NCBI GenBank assembly: GCA_037783415.1
Contig: JAZGTN010000005.1
Location: 3,844,001-3,908,000, forward strand
Direction: 5' to 3'
DNA length: 64,000 nucleotides
Source of the DNA: Leptasterias polaris
Lineage: Eukaryota > Echinodermata > Asteroidea > Forcipulatida > Asteriidae
Shown here: positions 45,193 through 56,055 of the stretch, piece after piece
How the letters are laid out: each line of letters opens with the position of its first letter
Numbering within the stretch: position 1 is the stretch's first letter
Notes under the pieces: model-generated
Told to the model about the DNA's origin: nothing
Database searches by the model: none
The model's input: the letters and a program-made list of their open reading frames with translations, nothing else
Position numbers and translations under genes: made by a program

Positions 45193-46841
45193 GTCTTGTT
45201 GTGTCCAACGTGCTACATAATATTGGAATAGTCTCAGCGATTTTTTTAAAATCTGCCCTTTTAAATTTTGTTTAAAAAAAATCAGTTCAGTTGTTTATAT
45301 TATGTTAGTGAGTGTTGTTAGTCTGTTGGTGTGTTTGTATGTTGTTTGTCTCTTCTTATGTACGGGAACAAAAACTGTTGCGGTCGGTTTTGTATCTTTA
45401 ACTCTAACGATGTACACATGTATTTAATCATGGCTACATTGAAATAGATGTTTTTTTCTATCTATCTATTTCATGGCTACATTGAAATATATGTTTTTTC
45501 TATCTATCTATCTATCTATCTATACATCACAGAAAAGTCCTTTCTATTTGTATACATGTACAATGTACATGTAGGGCTGCTGTTGTACAGGTACATGTAC
45601 CTGACTGGAAGTATGCTGATATAAAGGATTGTATGTACACCGGCTCGTATACTTGGGCGGCGACACAGTGAAAATTTGTTGAGGCACTCGACCCCGACCC
45701 ACCCGACCTCATGTATAGTAAGTATGGTTTCCTTCCTTCATGTTGTGTGAAGCCAGCCTTCGGCATTGACACTGCATGACGACTCTGAATTTCGATGAAT
45801 TTTCCTGAGACTTTCTCAACTGCTCAAACACGTGTGGACACCGATGGCGGTCATTTCCAATGGCATATTGGTTGTTGTTTATAGGATGAGATTCCGATTG
45901 ATATTATTGGTGTAGAAGGAATGCAACGTTTTGAGGTAGAAGGCCGGATTCAACCAGGATCATCTAATTGATACCAGAGCTGGACCCCGAATCGAAAAGC
46001 TTGGTTAGAGCCGTTTTTATATCTGCATATTTATCTAAATGTAATAAATAATAGCAAAATCATTGGGCCCTTCTCGAAAAATGATCGACCTTTAAATTAT
46101 TGTGTTTCCTTGGAATAGTGGTTTTATTGTGAGGAAATGGCTGACTGTGATTGTGTACCCATTACACCAGAGCATGGAGCTTCATGAACAGAGCTAGTTT
46201 GTTGGGCGATCCCGAGGGACTAACATTTTTAATGGTTGTCGCATGATTCAGAGAATAGAGGATATTTCACGTGGAGCAAAATGCAGCGAATAACAAAATG
46301 CACTAGCCACGCCCCCAGACCAAGGAAACAACCCCACCCACCCCATGACACGACCCCAAATCATCAAATGGATCACCTATAGCCAAACGTATTGTCGAGT
46401 GTCGAGTTGTCTTATTTCTGGCCTGATGCCCTTGCTTGATGCCCTTGCTTGAATGGGTGTGGCATACACAGTCATACAGTGTACGATGTGTCTACATTTT
46501 TGTGTGCTGTATGTCAGTACTTGTAAAAACACGTTGCACCGTCATCATGGGAACATGTCATGTACAAGTACATAATACTTGACATATACTTGACATGTAC
46601 GTACATGTACATGTACAACACAAGCTTCTTGTACACACCGTGTTGACTTGTGAAATATGCAAACAGCGTTGTTTGAAAGTAAGACTGGAACGAATACGGT
46701 ATCATTATAACCTCAGCGTGTTTTTTTAATAATATTTTGTGTGATCATAAGCAGCACGTCACCTTGTTGTACAATATAATGACCTTGGACACTATAAAGG
46801 GGCGCTACCGGCGTAGTATAACAAGCTGCAAGTGCAATATT
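45193..46841. other. Gene-less stretch with simple repeats
   Basis: It holds (TATC)n at 45505-45525, a duplicated block ATTTCATGGCTACATTGAAATA at about 45428-45490, and clusters of TACATGTAC palindromes near 45550-45600 and 46590-46620. No gene is supported. Confidence 0.5.
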
Positions 46842-47112
46842 ATTCAAGAAGTTCCAGTTCCTTCTCCTCTATGGCATGCTACAACAACAAAATGTTCACA
46901 GATATCACTGGTCTTGATAACATAATCTGGGCGAGCCCTTGAAAACATTTGATGCAATGATCGACTTCCTCGAAAGGCTCACAGCTGAAAGTCTTTAATT
47001 TAATTTTGTTATCATGACCAGTGATATCATGTGAACTTGTTCAAATTGTTTAAGTTGTAGCATAGAGCAATGGTTGTAGCATGGAGGAGAAGGAATTGTA
47101 CCTTCTTAATAA
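46842..47112. repeat. Imperfect inverted repeat (MITE-like)
   Basis: 46844-46924 (GTTCCAGTTCCTTCTCCTCT to GATATCACTGGTCTTGATAAC) is inverted at about 47007-47105 (GTTATCATGACCAGTGATATC to GGAGAAGGAATTGTACC). Right-arm insertions make it slightly longer; the spacer is about 75 bp. No target duplication could be fixed. Confidence 0.6.
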
Positions 47113-47670
47113 ATTCACGTTCCGTTGCTATTGCAAATTCCTTTAGTTTTAATCGTCTTCAAGATAGCGGGCTTTTATACCCGTTATTTTCTCAAAACCA
47201 CGGCTTCCTTTGGCTGCGGCTTTGTCTTTGGAAGCTTTACAGGTAGACAGAGCAATTAGTTTTGAAATGGGCCACATCATTTCTTGGCGACCCGGAAACT
47301 GAGGTTATGTTTTTTTTTTATTACTACACATTGTGAGTATTGCTTTAGCGCCTCCATCCATTATTATTGTGACTGATAATTATACAGAAAAATTATACAA
47401 ACTCATTCCCCTCCGGCCAAATTTGGTTCGATTGCATTACTAAATAATGATTAAATTAACGAGTATAGCTGCAGCTGTAAAGCCATGGTCTTGGTGGTCT
47501 ATGTATGACGTATTACTAGACAATTAAAATCTACGATGTGCAATTGCGAATGCTAAATTCGTCAAGTCGAAAGGTCTGTGATAGTGCGGTAGTCATTGTT
47601 TGTGAAGTTGAAGAAGTGAGAACAGTTTGCAAAATATAGTCCTATAACTGAGCTATACGACCAGCAGCAG

Positions 47671-47842
47671 CAGGGCTCGATTTCACAAAGCACTATAGAA
47701 ACATCTTATAATGAGTAGTCCAGTGACACCATTGTGATTTGTATTGTGGCATCACACTTTGCTTAGCAATTAAGATTACTATAGGCCTATACTAACTACA
47801 CAGTTAAGAAAAATCTTTACTCTTTGTGCAATCAGCCCCTGG
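47671..47842. mobile_element. CGATTTCACAAAG-type MITE
   Basis: CAGGGCTCGATTTCACAAAG at the left and CTTTGTGCAATCAGCCCCTG at the right, with the same interior (GTGATTTGTATTGTGGCATC) as 27332-27485. Confidence 0.75.
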
Positions 47843-50120
47843 ATCGCTGTATTGAAAGTGCCATTTACTATGATCACTCAGGTTGCTGTGTGCACCACCA
47901 TCATTCCAATCGGGCGGGACTGGAATCACAACGTCAAAAGTCTGTTGTGATTGTAGAAAAAAAAACAGCAGAGGGTATGGCCTACACCACTGTTAATACT
48001 GACTGAACCAACAATGTAAGCTTGTTATTTTGTTTTACCCCACACTTCAGTGACACAGATTTTGTGTGTTACAGCAGCATTATAAATTATTTTGGAACCC
48101 GCAACTATTTCTGTAAATCAAAGATTTGAAGGTCGTGGCTTTTAAAGGGACGTAATTGAGTCACGGTGCCCTGGGGTTGTTGCTTTCCACAAGCTCACAA
48201 GCGAAGGGCACTTTTTTCCAAGATGGAGTCTGACCGGTTTTGTGACTCGTTAAGTAAACAAAAGGTTGAGTTGTCACCAAATTCATCATGCATTTTTGGA
48301 TTGCATTGGACCTTAGCGAAGACCTTAGAGTCCTTAAACGAAACGTAGTGTAAAATAAACCCGCAGCTTAATTACACTAAGGCTAATTAATAAACACACA
48401 ATCACCTGTTTGCATTTTAAAAATTCCGCTTTAAATGGGTGCCAGCATTGGGGACTATACGCCTTGTACAATGCTCGTTTTTGTGCAGCGCTTTCAACTT
48501 TGGCCCTGGCACTGTGTGGGCGTGAAGTTTGTCGCTATTTTATGACGTCAGTTTCGCTTTTTATTCATCTCTCTCGGGGTCACTTCAGAACAGAGTTCAG
48601 TTTACATTTTTGGGGCGCGTAAATATATTGTGAAGTGCATGTTTTATGTTCCTATAACGTTTGCATATGAATGGCTTTTATATGCAGACGTGCAATCTTT
48701 TCAGCAGAAGATAGCCCATAAACTTGCTCTATCCGTTTTATTGATGCGAAATCGCTTTTAGATGAAGGCAATATGTTTCCATAGCTACAATACTTTACAA
48801 TAGGCCTACCGTACTACGTGGTTAGCTACAATACTTTATAATATTGCGTGGTTTCGACTGAGTGGTTTTAAAAAGGAAATGAAATCAAAAAGCGAGTATT
48901 ATAGCGTGTATGTTCCGTCCCAACTTTAGAATTGTCCCAACTACGTCCGGTCCCTATGTGTTTATACAGTGGTAAGGGGATATAATAACCACATGATCAG
49001 TGCAGTCTGAAGTATTTCATCCTCTAAAGTTTTCTCGGCTTTGCACGGTAATTGTCATGGCAAAAACTCGAGAAAAAACATGGATGTAGGAATGTTTTTA
49101 CCTTGTCCGTAAAAAAACCTGATACGAATCGATTGTTGATATAGGCCCTTATTATACGAAAATTAAGTGATACACTCGCCTCCAACGCAGCCAACGCAGT
49201 CAATGTTGGGTTAGTGTTAGGTCTCTGGATCCGGTCCCAATAGATGGGATTATTCTAAAGTTGGGAAGGATCAAGCATGGCACTAAAAAAGGAATTATAT
49301 TCCACGAATTGATATAAATTGTTGTGAGTTTAAATAATAAAAGAAAGATTTATAATTTTCTGTTCACGATTGTGAACAATTTTGCTTGAAGGCCTACCAC
49401 CCCTTTAAAGGTTTCATACATCACTGGTTTTTGAAAAAGTATACATTGAACTTTTATTAGCTACTTAATAATAAACACACCTTACAACAAGCTGTGAAAA
49501 TTTCTTCAATTTGGTGGTCACGTTTTATTGAAAACACAAAACAACCGTTATTTTTATCTGTGGTTTTGTGCAAGTATGGCCTACGTTCATAAGGGCTTTA
49601 TTTCGATCTTGCGCACATCGAAACTAGAACAGAGAGTGTGTACATGTATAGTGGACATTCTTTCTCATTTGGTATCACCATCGGAGCTATACAAAAGATA
49701 GTTCCATGGTATCAAAGACCATCCTCGAACGATAAGTATTTTCCCAGTGGTGCCACAGTTTAGAAAAAAGTATCCAGATAAGCTATTGAGCTTTAAAATT
49801 AGTCATGTTTTGTGCTCGATTATTACAAATGCATCAAACCTTTGAATATTAATTTCAGAGTGATTGGAATCACTGACTCACTGAGTTATCACACTCTGAG
49901 GCCGTAAATATGAATAATTACATATTCAAACAAGCGAAATGGATCGATCAATAACTAAAAAGCCCCTTTGAATTTACTTCACCGCCATGGAGGTAGAATT
50001 AACCCCAGCATGTCAATTTTACACTGGGTCGGCTTATTAGAAGTGCTACTTCTACTAAAGCGAAGTAATGATAGCTAAATTGCTTTTAGGCTATTTACAA
50101 AGAGAGTGACCTTGTGTATT
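47843..50120. other. Gene-less stretch
   Basis: No supportable exon. The 60-70 codon frames at 48166 and 48410 lack motifs and splice sites. A short palindrome CACGATTGTGAACAATTTT (49366) is the only structure noted. Confidence 0.4.
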
Positions 50121-50243
50121 CCAGACCCAATTTCATGGAGCTGTTTTTATAAATGTTGTACTTTACACAATTTAGCAGGATAACCGTCAGAAATGGTGTA
50201 TGTGACATGGTATTTTAAGCATATTTTATGTCCTGCTTATGGC

Positions 50244-50608
50244 TTTAAAGGTATTATACAGGATTGGCAGAGCTGACAAAATAATCACAGACAGTGTTCA
50301 TGTTTTGTGTAATCAACCACATACATGAAATAACAAACCTGTGAAAATTTGAGCTCAATTGGTCATCGAGGTCACGAGAAAATAGTGAAGAGAGACCTTA
50401 TGTGTTTTCTGTTTTTCAAACATCGAGTTTATTATCGCGCGCGATAAAAACTATTGTTTTACTCATTTCTCAGAAACGATAGCATTTCAGGCAGAAATAT
50501 TTTAAGGAACCCTTTCTACCATTACTTACTTTAAATCATGTAAGTTATGTGTGAATCTGTGAACATTTGTGTTTTTCGATCTTACCAATAGTGTACAGGG
50601 CCTTTAAA
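50244..50608. mobile_element. TTTAAAGG-ended MITE, family A (inverted copy)
   Basis: Reverse complement of 10411-10779, including the TTATCGCGCGCGATAA core and both TTTAAA ends. Confidence 0.8.
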
Positions 50609-50996
50609 TAAAGGCAAAGTATACCTTTGGTTTTTAGAACCGTTCAATTGTTTTAATCCTGTGTATAGGTAATATACAATAAAACTAATCTGTGAACATT
50701 TAATTTCAAAAGGTGGTCGCTTTTTTTAGATATCGCCGAAAATCTGGAGCGAATAATATCCACGAAGGAAAAATAGTCTCTAATATAGGAATACACAATT
50801 TGAGAAACGTTTCTGACAAAAAAGTTTCTCAGATTTAAATTCGGCGGCATAAAAACTGATATATTTTTACATACTGCATTACTTCGAAGTGATGTTTCTC
50901 AAATTGCTTTTTACTATCGAAAGCTGCTGTACCTCTAACCAAGTTTTTATTGCCATTAATTTTAAGAGTGATACCAAACGTATACCTTCCCTTTAA
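50606..50996. mobile_element. TTTAA-ended MITE, family B
   Basis: TAAAGGCAAAGTATACCTTTGG to GTATACCTTCCCTTTAA, with the block order of 25262-25636. Confidence 0.75.
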
Positions 50997-51388
50997 GGGT
51001 GCTGTATACGCTTGGTAATTGGAGCCTACTGATTGTGTTAATCCTATATAAATGTAGGTACATACAATAAAACTAACCTGTGAAAATTTCAATTCAAAAG
51101 GTGGTCGCGTTTTTGAGATATCACCGAAAAACCGGAGCGAATATTTCCAGGCAGGAAGAATATTCCCCATAGGAATACACAGTCTGAGAAGCGTTTCTCA
51201 CAGAAACACTTCTCAGATTCAAATTTTGGGGAATAAAAAGTGATATATTTTTCCATAACCGTAGTACTTCAAAGTTAAAAGTTTCTCAAATAGCATTGTA
51301 CTACCCAAAGCTGTTGTACTTCCTACCAAGTAAGTTTTTATTGCCATTAATTTTCAGAGTCATTACCAAACGTGTACTGTGCCTTTAA
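50993..51388. mobile_element. TTTAA-ended MITE, family B variant
   Basis: TTAAGGGTGCTGTATACGCTTGG to GTGTACTGTGCCTTTAA. The interior shares AAAAGGTGGTCGCGTTTTTG and GAATACACAGTCTGAG with the preceding copy but is clearly diverged from it. Confidence 0.75.
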
Positions 51389-51615
51389 GAAGCTCCATAA
51401 AATTAGGCCCAGGGCATTGGCAGATATTACATACACAATTCGGATGAGAAATTTTACGTTCAGTAACTGTAACGTCATTTCAATATGAAGTCAATAATGT
51501 GAACAAGAAAATAAATAAATAACAGCTAATTAGCTGAACAAGTGTTTAGTTGTGGGATTTGTAGCATTGCATGGTGAGGTATCAATGTATATTTGGTTTG
51601 CGGTAACACCATGTG

Positions 51616-51828
51616 TATAGACGATGTGACCTCTGTTTACATTCTAACCGCCCTCTGTTGACAAGTCTTTTGTCCAAGTCATGTTCCGCCGGGCAAAAAG
51701 ACGCGTAGTCATGGTAATATTGCGTGTACTTTCTAGCTGGCTGTCAAGTACACAAAGGTTTTGCCCGGCGATATGCGCGCGCATCATGTTATGATTTTCA
51801 AATGACGTCAGAGGTCACATCGTCTATA
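51616..51828. mobile_element. 213-bp MITE with TATAGACGATGTGACCTCTG ends
   Basis: The 20-bp ends are exact inverted repeats. The terminal TA may be the target duplication. The interior is CpG-rich near the right (CCCGGCGATATGCGCGCGCA) and no ORF is present. Confidence 0.8.
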
Positions 51829-52231
51829 CTCAGTGCTGGATAGATGATGTTCTTTTGAGAACTTGTCTGATTCTACTGCCGCGGAGTAGATTTAGAAGTG
51901 TTTATTTGTGCGCCCCGCCCCCACTATACTGTTGATATAGGCCTACTACATTTCCCAAGAATAAAGATGTTATGTTTTCTTCCATTGAGCTGTACCCATT
52001 GTGCATGCAGGAAGACCAGCTTTTTGTAGCATGGCCTGATAACAATGTTTTAGGTGTGTGTTTTTTTTTTAATTGATTAAAATATTAACAACGAGACCCG
52101 GTCTTCACTGTGTGCTAATGGCCGAGTTAGGGGCTGTAGTATACGGCCGCTGTTTATGGAGCCAATGGCAAGGTCCATTGCCATTGGCCATCAGCCACAA
52201 TTGCACAGGTTTAAAAAAAATTGAATCTCTG

Positions 52232-52610
52232 GAAGTACGAGCACACCCTATATAAAACCGTTATTTTACTGGTTGTTTTCGATAGGCCTATACTCCATTG
52301 TGTGGTTGTGGGTGGGAGCGTGCTACCACCGGTTTGACCAGACCAGGAACGTTCTCGATCCGATTTTGTGTACAAAACCAAGTGCACAAGGTTTATCATT
52401 TTTGAGCATGGAGGTAGGAATCCATGAATTGAGGAAGGAACCTCCATGGAAGTACTGAGCACACCTTATAAATTTGTTATTTTACTGGTCGTTTTCGACT
52501 AGGCCCTTACTCCATGTGTGGGTGAGAAAGTGTTACCCTCCGGTTTGACCAGACCATGCAGGAACGTTCTCGATCCTTTTTTAGTGTGTACAAAACCGAG
52601 GATGGGGACG
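52232..52610. repeat. Diverged tandem duplication of about 165 bp with a hairpin at the joint
   Basis: Copy 1 (52232-52395) and copy 2 (52448-52610) share GAAGTACNGAGCACACC, TTGTTATTTTACTGG, CGGTTTGACCAGACCA and AACGTTCTCGATCC. The CATGGAGG hairpin sits at 52407-52450, exactly between them. Confidence 0.7.
52407..52450. repeat. CATGGAGG/CCTCCATG short hairpin (1)
   Basis: CATGGAGGTAGGAA and GGAAGGAACCTCCATGG are inverted arms around a short AT-rich loop. Confidence 0.7.
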
Positions 52611-52913
52611 TCGCTAAAAAAAAATTCCGTCTTAACATTAGGAGAGCCTTTGTTGAAGCAACATGTGCACAGTCTTGATAAACTAACTCTTTGATAGTTG
52701 ACCGTCCTGGTTTCATATAGTTTATTCACATGGAGCATTGGCGAAATGCTTGAAAAAACACAACAAAATCACAAAAGAATATACACATGCATACGTTTCC
52801 TTCCGCAAAAAGGTCACGGACGTCAACCCTTTGTTAATAAGGCTTGGAGACCGCCATTAGGGAAAGGTCGAGGTCTCAATCATGGCCGACTGGATCGATC
52901 CAGGTATAAATTA

Positions 52914-53473
52914 GGCCAAGTAAAAAAACCAAAAGAGTTTCTCGTCCCCGCCCGCCTCCTTTTTGGCCGCCGCCTCCTTTTGTTTTACTATTTACTATTT
53001 TCAGAAAAAATGGGGGGAAAAAAATCTTAAATCAGATTTTTTTGAAAGCTGAAATCAGATTTTTTTATAAAACTGAGTGGTATCTCTGATATTTTGAATT
53101 TCCTGAATCCAATTAGATGGGCCAAAATAGCAGCTTTGCCTCAAAAATTCCCAACTTTCTCATTAATATATCATCAGTGTCTTGGCACGAAACCCAGCTG
53201 GGCGTGCCGTTCTTTTCAGAGCGGACAGCAACTGTTGTCGAAGGTGATGGTGCTGCAATTCTGCAGTGAAGGGTCTTACAAATCATTTTTTTGTCATAAA
53301 TTGCATCAGTATACTCAAATAGCACAATATCTATGAATAAATATACCTTGGCCAGCCATATTTAGCATGGCGGCCATAGCTAAAAATTGAAAAATAGTAA
53401 ATAGTAACGCCCTGCCTCCTCCTTTTTTTTGAAAAAGTCCGGACGAGAAACTCTTTTGTTTTTTTACTTGGCC
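52914..53473. mobile_element. PIF/Harbinger-like MITE, 560 bp, TTA target duplication
   Basis: GGCCAAGTAAAAAAACCAAA at the left is inverted at the right (TTTTTTTACTTGGCC), extending through AGAGTTTCTCGTCC. The direct repeat TTA flanks both ends. TTA targets and GGCC-type ends are typical of PIF/Harbinger. No transposase is present. Confidence 0.75.
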
Positions 53474-53824
53474 TTACATAGCACTCACTAATCCCGGCTT
53501 CTTTTCCTGTTTATTTGTCAATACACACGCCTGTGCATCATGCTCATAAACAGTTTTCATTGCCACATATCCTGCTCTTCTCGTGGCACTGTGTTTAATT
53601 CTTAGCAAAACAGCTTGCAATAGCTAACCCGGTGCTTCGTTTGAAGACATTCTTTGTAAAATAAACTGATAGTTCCAACAAGCACCTCGACAATTCAAAC
53701 AATATTCTTTCAGAAGATAAAAAACAAGCTCAACGAGGCCTCCCCGGGGGTCCACATAAGGTCCCCCATTCACTACATTTGGTGCTCGCTCAGGAATTCT
53801 TCAGAGGAATGTAGGGGGTATACT

Positions 53825-53842
53825 CATGGAGGTACCTCCATG
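53825..53842. repeat. CATGGAGG/CCTCCATG short hairpin (2)
   Basis: CATGGAGGTACCTCCATG is a perfect 18-bp palindrome. Confidence 0.8.
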
Positions 53843-54558
53843 GTATACTTCAGTATTATAGAGAAAGTTTTCTCTGTGTTCTGTACAAGAGGAAAAGAGT
53901 ATTACAGGAACATTGGGGGGGGGGGGGGGGCACCCTCTGCCACATTGGGCATGGTATATAATTTCAATTGAATTAAAAACTTATTATAGCCGGTGTTCAG
54001 GGAGCCGATAATCCCAACCCTCGCCCGTGAAAAAGAGGGGATAAGAACTGATTCGTTCTCCCCCAGCCGCCCTACTTCAAAAGACACCATCTCCAATTAA
54101 GAATGTTGGCAGCTAGAATATGGGAAGAGACGACATCATGTCCTGAATTTGAATTGAGTGGTGCCTACAGTCGGCAATCGCATTCATCGGGTGTTCTCCT
54201 CCTGGACGGGTCTTTTATCCTAGCTGTGCATTACTTTTGTGTATATACCTTTTGAGTGGGCTTATAGCATTACATACACCAACAATGGTCTCGTTGTTAC
54301 ATACCAGCACTTTCTAGTAATAGGCTCTCTACACAAATCCTCCATCCAGCCGGACAGTACCACTTAAAAACCTAAACACATTTATTTTTTTAAATTTTTA
54401 TAATCATTGCAATTTTTACTAAAAGTTGCACCTTTCCCCTTAACATTTTCATCATAGCAAACAATCCCGGTAAATCCCGGTCAGTTGTGGGACTTCCCGA
54501 TTTGGAAAAACCCTGTAATCTGATTATCTTACCACAACACACAGTTTAACAACCTTTG

Positions 54559-54611
54559 TTGGAGGAAGGAACCTCCATACAACCATGGAAGAAGGAAATA
54601 CCTCCATGATG
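54559..54611. repeat. CATGGAGG/CCTCCATG-type hairpins (3)
   Basis: TTGGAGGAAGGAACCTCCAT is followed by CCATGGAAGAAGGAAATACC TCCATG: two related palindromes side by side, the second with one arm decayed. Confidence 0.6.
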
Positions 54612-55225
54612 CAACAGAGGAAGTTTGATGGTGACGGGTGATAATCATATCATGATTTCTTAAAGCCACTCATGAATAGTTGTTAGATTTGCTCACACTT
54701 TATTTTAACGGCCAGGGGAAAACCAGGCTTAATATTCTTCATTCTTCCCCTTTGGTTTGATTTCGGATTTTTTCGCCCTTGCAAAAATCAGAAAAATTGT
54801 GATGAAATGTCTTAGTCTACACCATCTAAATGCTACAAGTAGGTCAGCCATTGAACTCGGTAAAACATTCCTACCTTTTTCCCCGAATTATAAGGACCAA
54901 TTATCATGAAAACAATCGAAAATGACCCCCATCCCCGAACGTTCCAACGATCTCAGAGCCCAATAAACACCCATATTTTAACGGTGTAACAATTTTCATC
55001 ATGGTTTTTGTTGTTAATTAATTCACACCCTCTATTATAGATTTCAATGAATACAAACAAACAACCTCTGGAAATTGTATCAATTAGTTAGGGCAGTCCT
55101 TGCTCTACGGTTAGGGGATCCTGCTTGAGTGAAAACAACAGAAACGGTTTATGTTAAGGTAATGGCAGGGAATTTGTAAATTTGCCCATAACACGTGCTT
55201 ATCTTGATTGGGGCAATTGAATGTT

Positions 55226-55372
55226 GGGGTGGGTGTTGGGGTGGGTGTTGGGGTTGGGGTTGGTGTTGGTGTTGGTGTTGGTGTTGGGGGTGGTGTTGGG
55301 GTTGGTGTTGGGGGTGGTGTTGGGGGTGGTGTTGGGGGTGGTGTTGGGGTTGGTGTTGGGGTGGGTGTTTTC
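55226..55372 (+). repeat. G-rich (GGTGTT/GGGGTT)n minisatellite
   Basis: About 145 bp of interspersed GGTGTT, GGGGTT and GGGGGTGGTGTT units with almost no C on this strand. It gives Val/Gly-, Trp/Cys- and Pro/Thr-rich frames that are artefacts. The strand asymmetry and G-tracts suit G-quadruplex formation. Confidence 0.9.
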
Positions 55373-55535
55373 ATTGTAAATGCTTTGCACTACAAAAACT
55401 TCCGGGTCAGAATCAACCCTAGTCTTGTGGACAAGTCGTTAAATGTCTGTCGCGGTGATAGCGGAACGGCTCTCTCGCAATATCCCGCGAGAGGGCTGCT
55501 CTGCGCGAGATTACTGCTCTCAAGACTGGTGGTCA

Positions 55536-55664
55536 GGCCGTGTCCGAATTGGCGACTTCGGCTACAGCTACGGCTAGATCAGCGCGTCTGTCAGTGTTGA
55601 AGGATAGGCAGACGCGCGCGATCTAGCCGTAGCTGTAGCTGAAGTCGCCGTTTCGGACACGGCC
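55536..55664. mobile_element. 129-bp Harbinger-like palindromic MITE
   Basis: GGCCGTGTCCGAATTGGCGA and the inverse TCGCCGTTTCGGACACGGCC form arms of nearly 60 bp (through CTACAGCTACGGCTAGAT). The flanks are TCA and TTA, a decayed 3-bp duplication at best. Confidence 0.75.
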
Positions 55665-55859
55665 TTACATTGACGAAGAGTCGGCAGCCAGCAACTTCGC
55701 GCGAGAGCAGTGATCTCGCGAGAGCATTCTTTATTACGCTACAACAACACACGCGACTCGACACACCGCGACAAACATTAACGACTTGTGGGGTCAGACA
55801 CATTTCTGGGCTGAAGGTACAGTGTGACTCAGAATATGATGTCAATTCTGACATCTTTT

Positions 55860-56055
55860 CTGGGCTGAGGTTCTATAGTGTGTGACTCAGAATATTATGT
55901 CAAAATGACATAGAAATGGGCCAAACTGACGCAGATGAGTTATATAAAAAAAAGCAAAAACAAAAACAACACAAAGCAGATTTCGGGTCAGCCTGACCCC
56001 AAAATGGGTCAGGCTCCCTTTGACACGGAATCGGGGTAAATTCTGACCTAGGTAT
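55860..56055. repeat. TGACTCAGAAT/TGACCC-rich dispersed repeat
   Basis: GTGTGACTCAGAATATTATGTC repeats GTGTGACTCAGAATATGATG of 55820, and CCTGACCCCAAAATGGGTCA resembles the tract at 42480-42610. Confidence 0.5.

Larger units (their letters stand above)
50121..51412. mobile_element. GGGCCCAATTTCATAAAGC MITE split by three inserted MITEs
   Basis: The left end CCAGACCCAATTTCATGGAG at 50121 pairs with CTCCATAAAATTAGGCCCAGG at about 51392-51412. The roughly 125 bp of original interior ends GTCCTGCTTATGGC before the first insert; at the right only the terminal repeat follows the last insert. The inserts lie at 50244-50608, 50606-50996 and 50993-51388. Confidence 0.7.
53474..55225. other. Gene-less stretch
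   Basis: It holds a G-run at 53916-53931 and two CATGGAGG hairpins. No coding region is recognised. Confidence 0.45.

Noticed and set aside
55226..55372. Telomeric repeat
   Set aside because: The units are GGTGTT/GGGGTT, not TTAGGG, and the tract is short and internal.
55195..55600. Gly/Val-rich, Trp/Cys-rich and Pro/Thr-rich frames
   Set aside because: Pure products of the G-rich minisatellite, seen in several frames and both strands.
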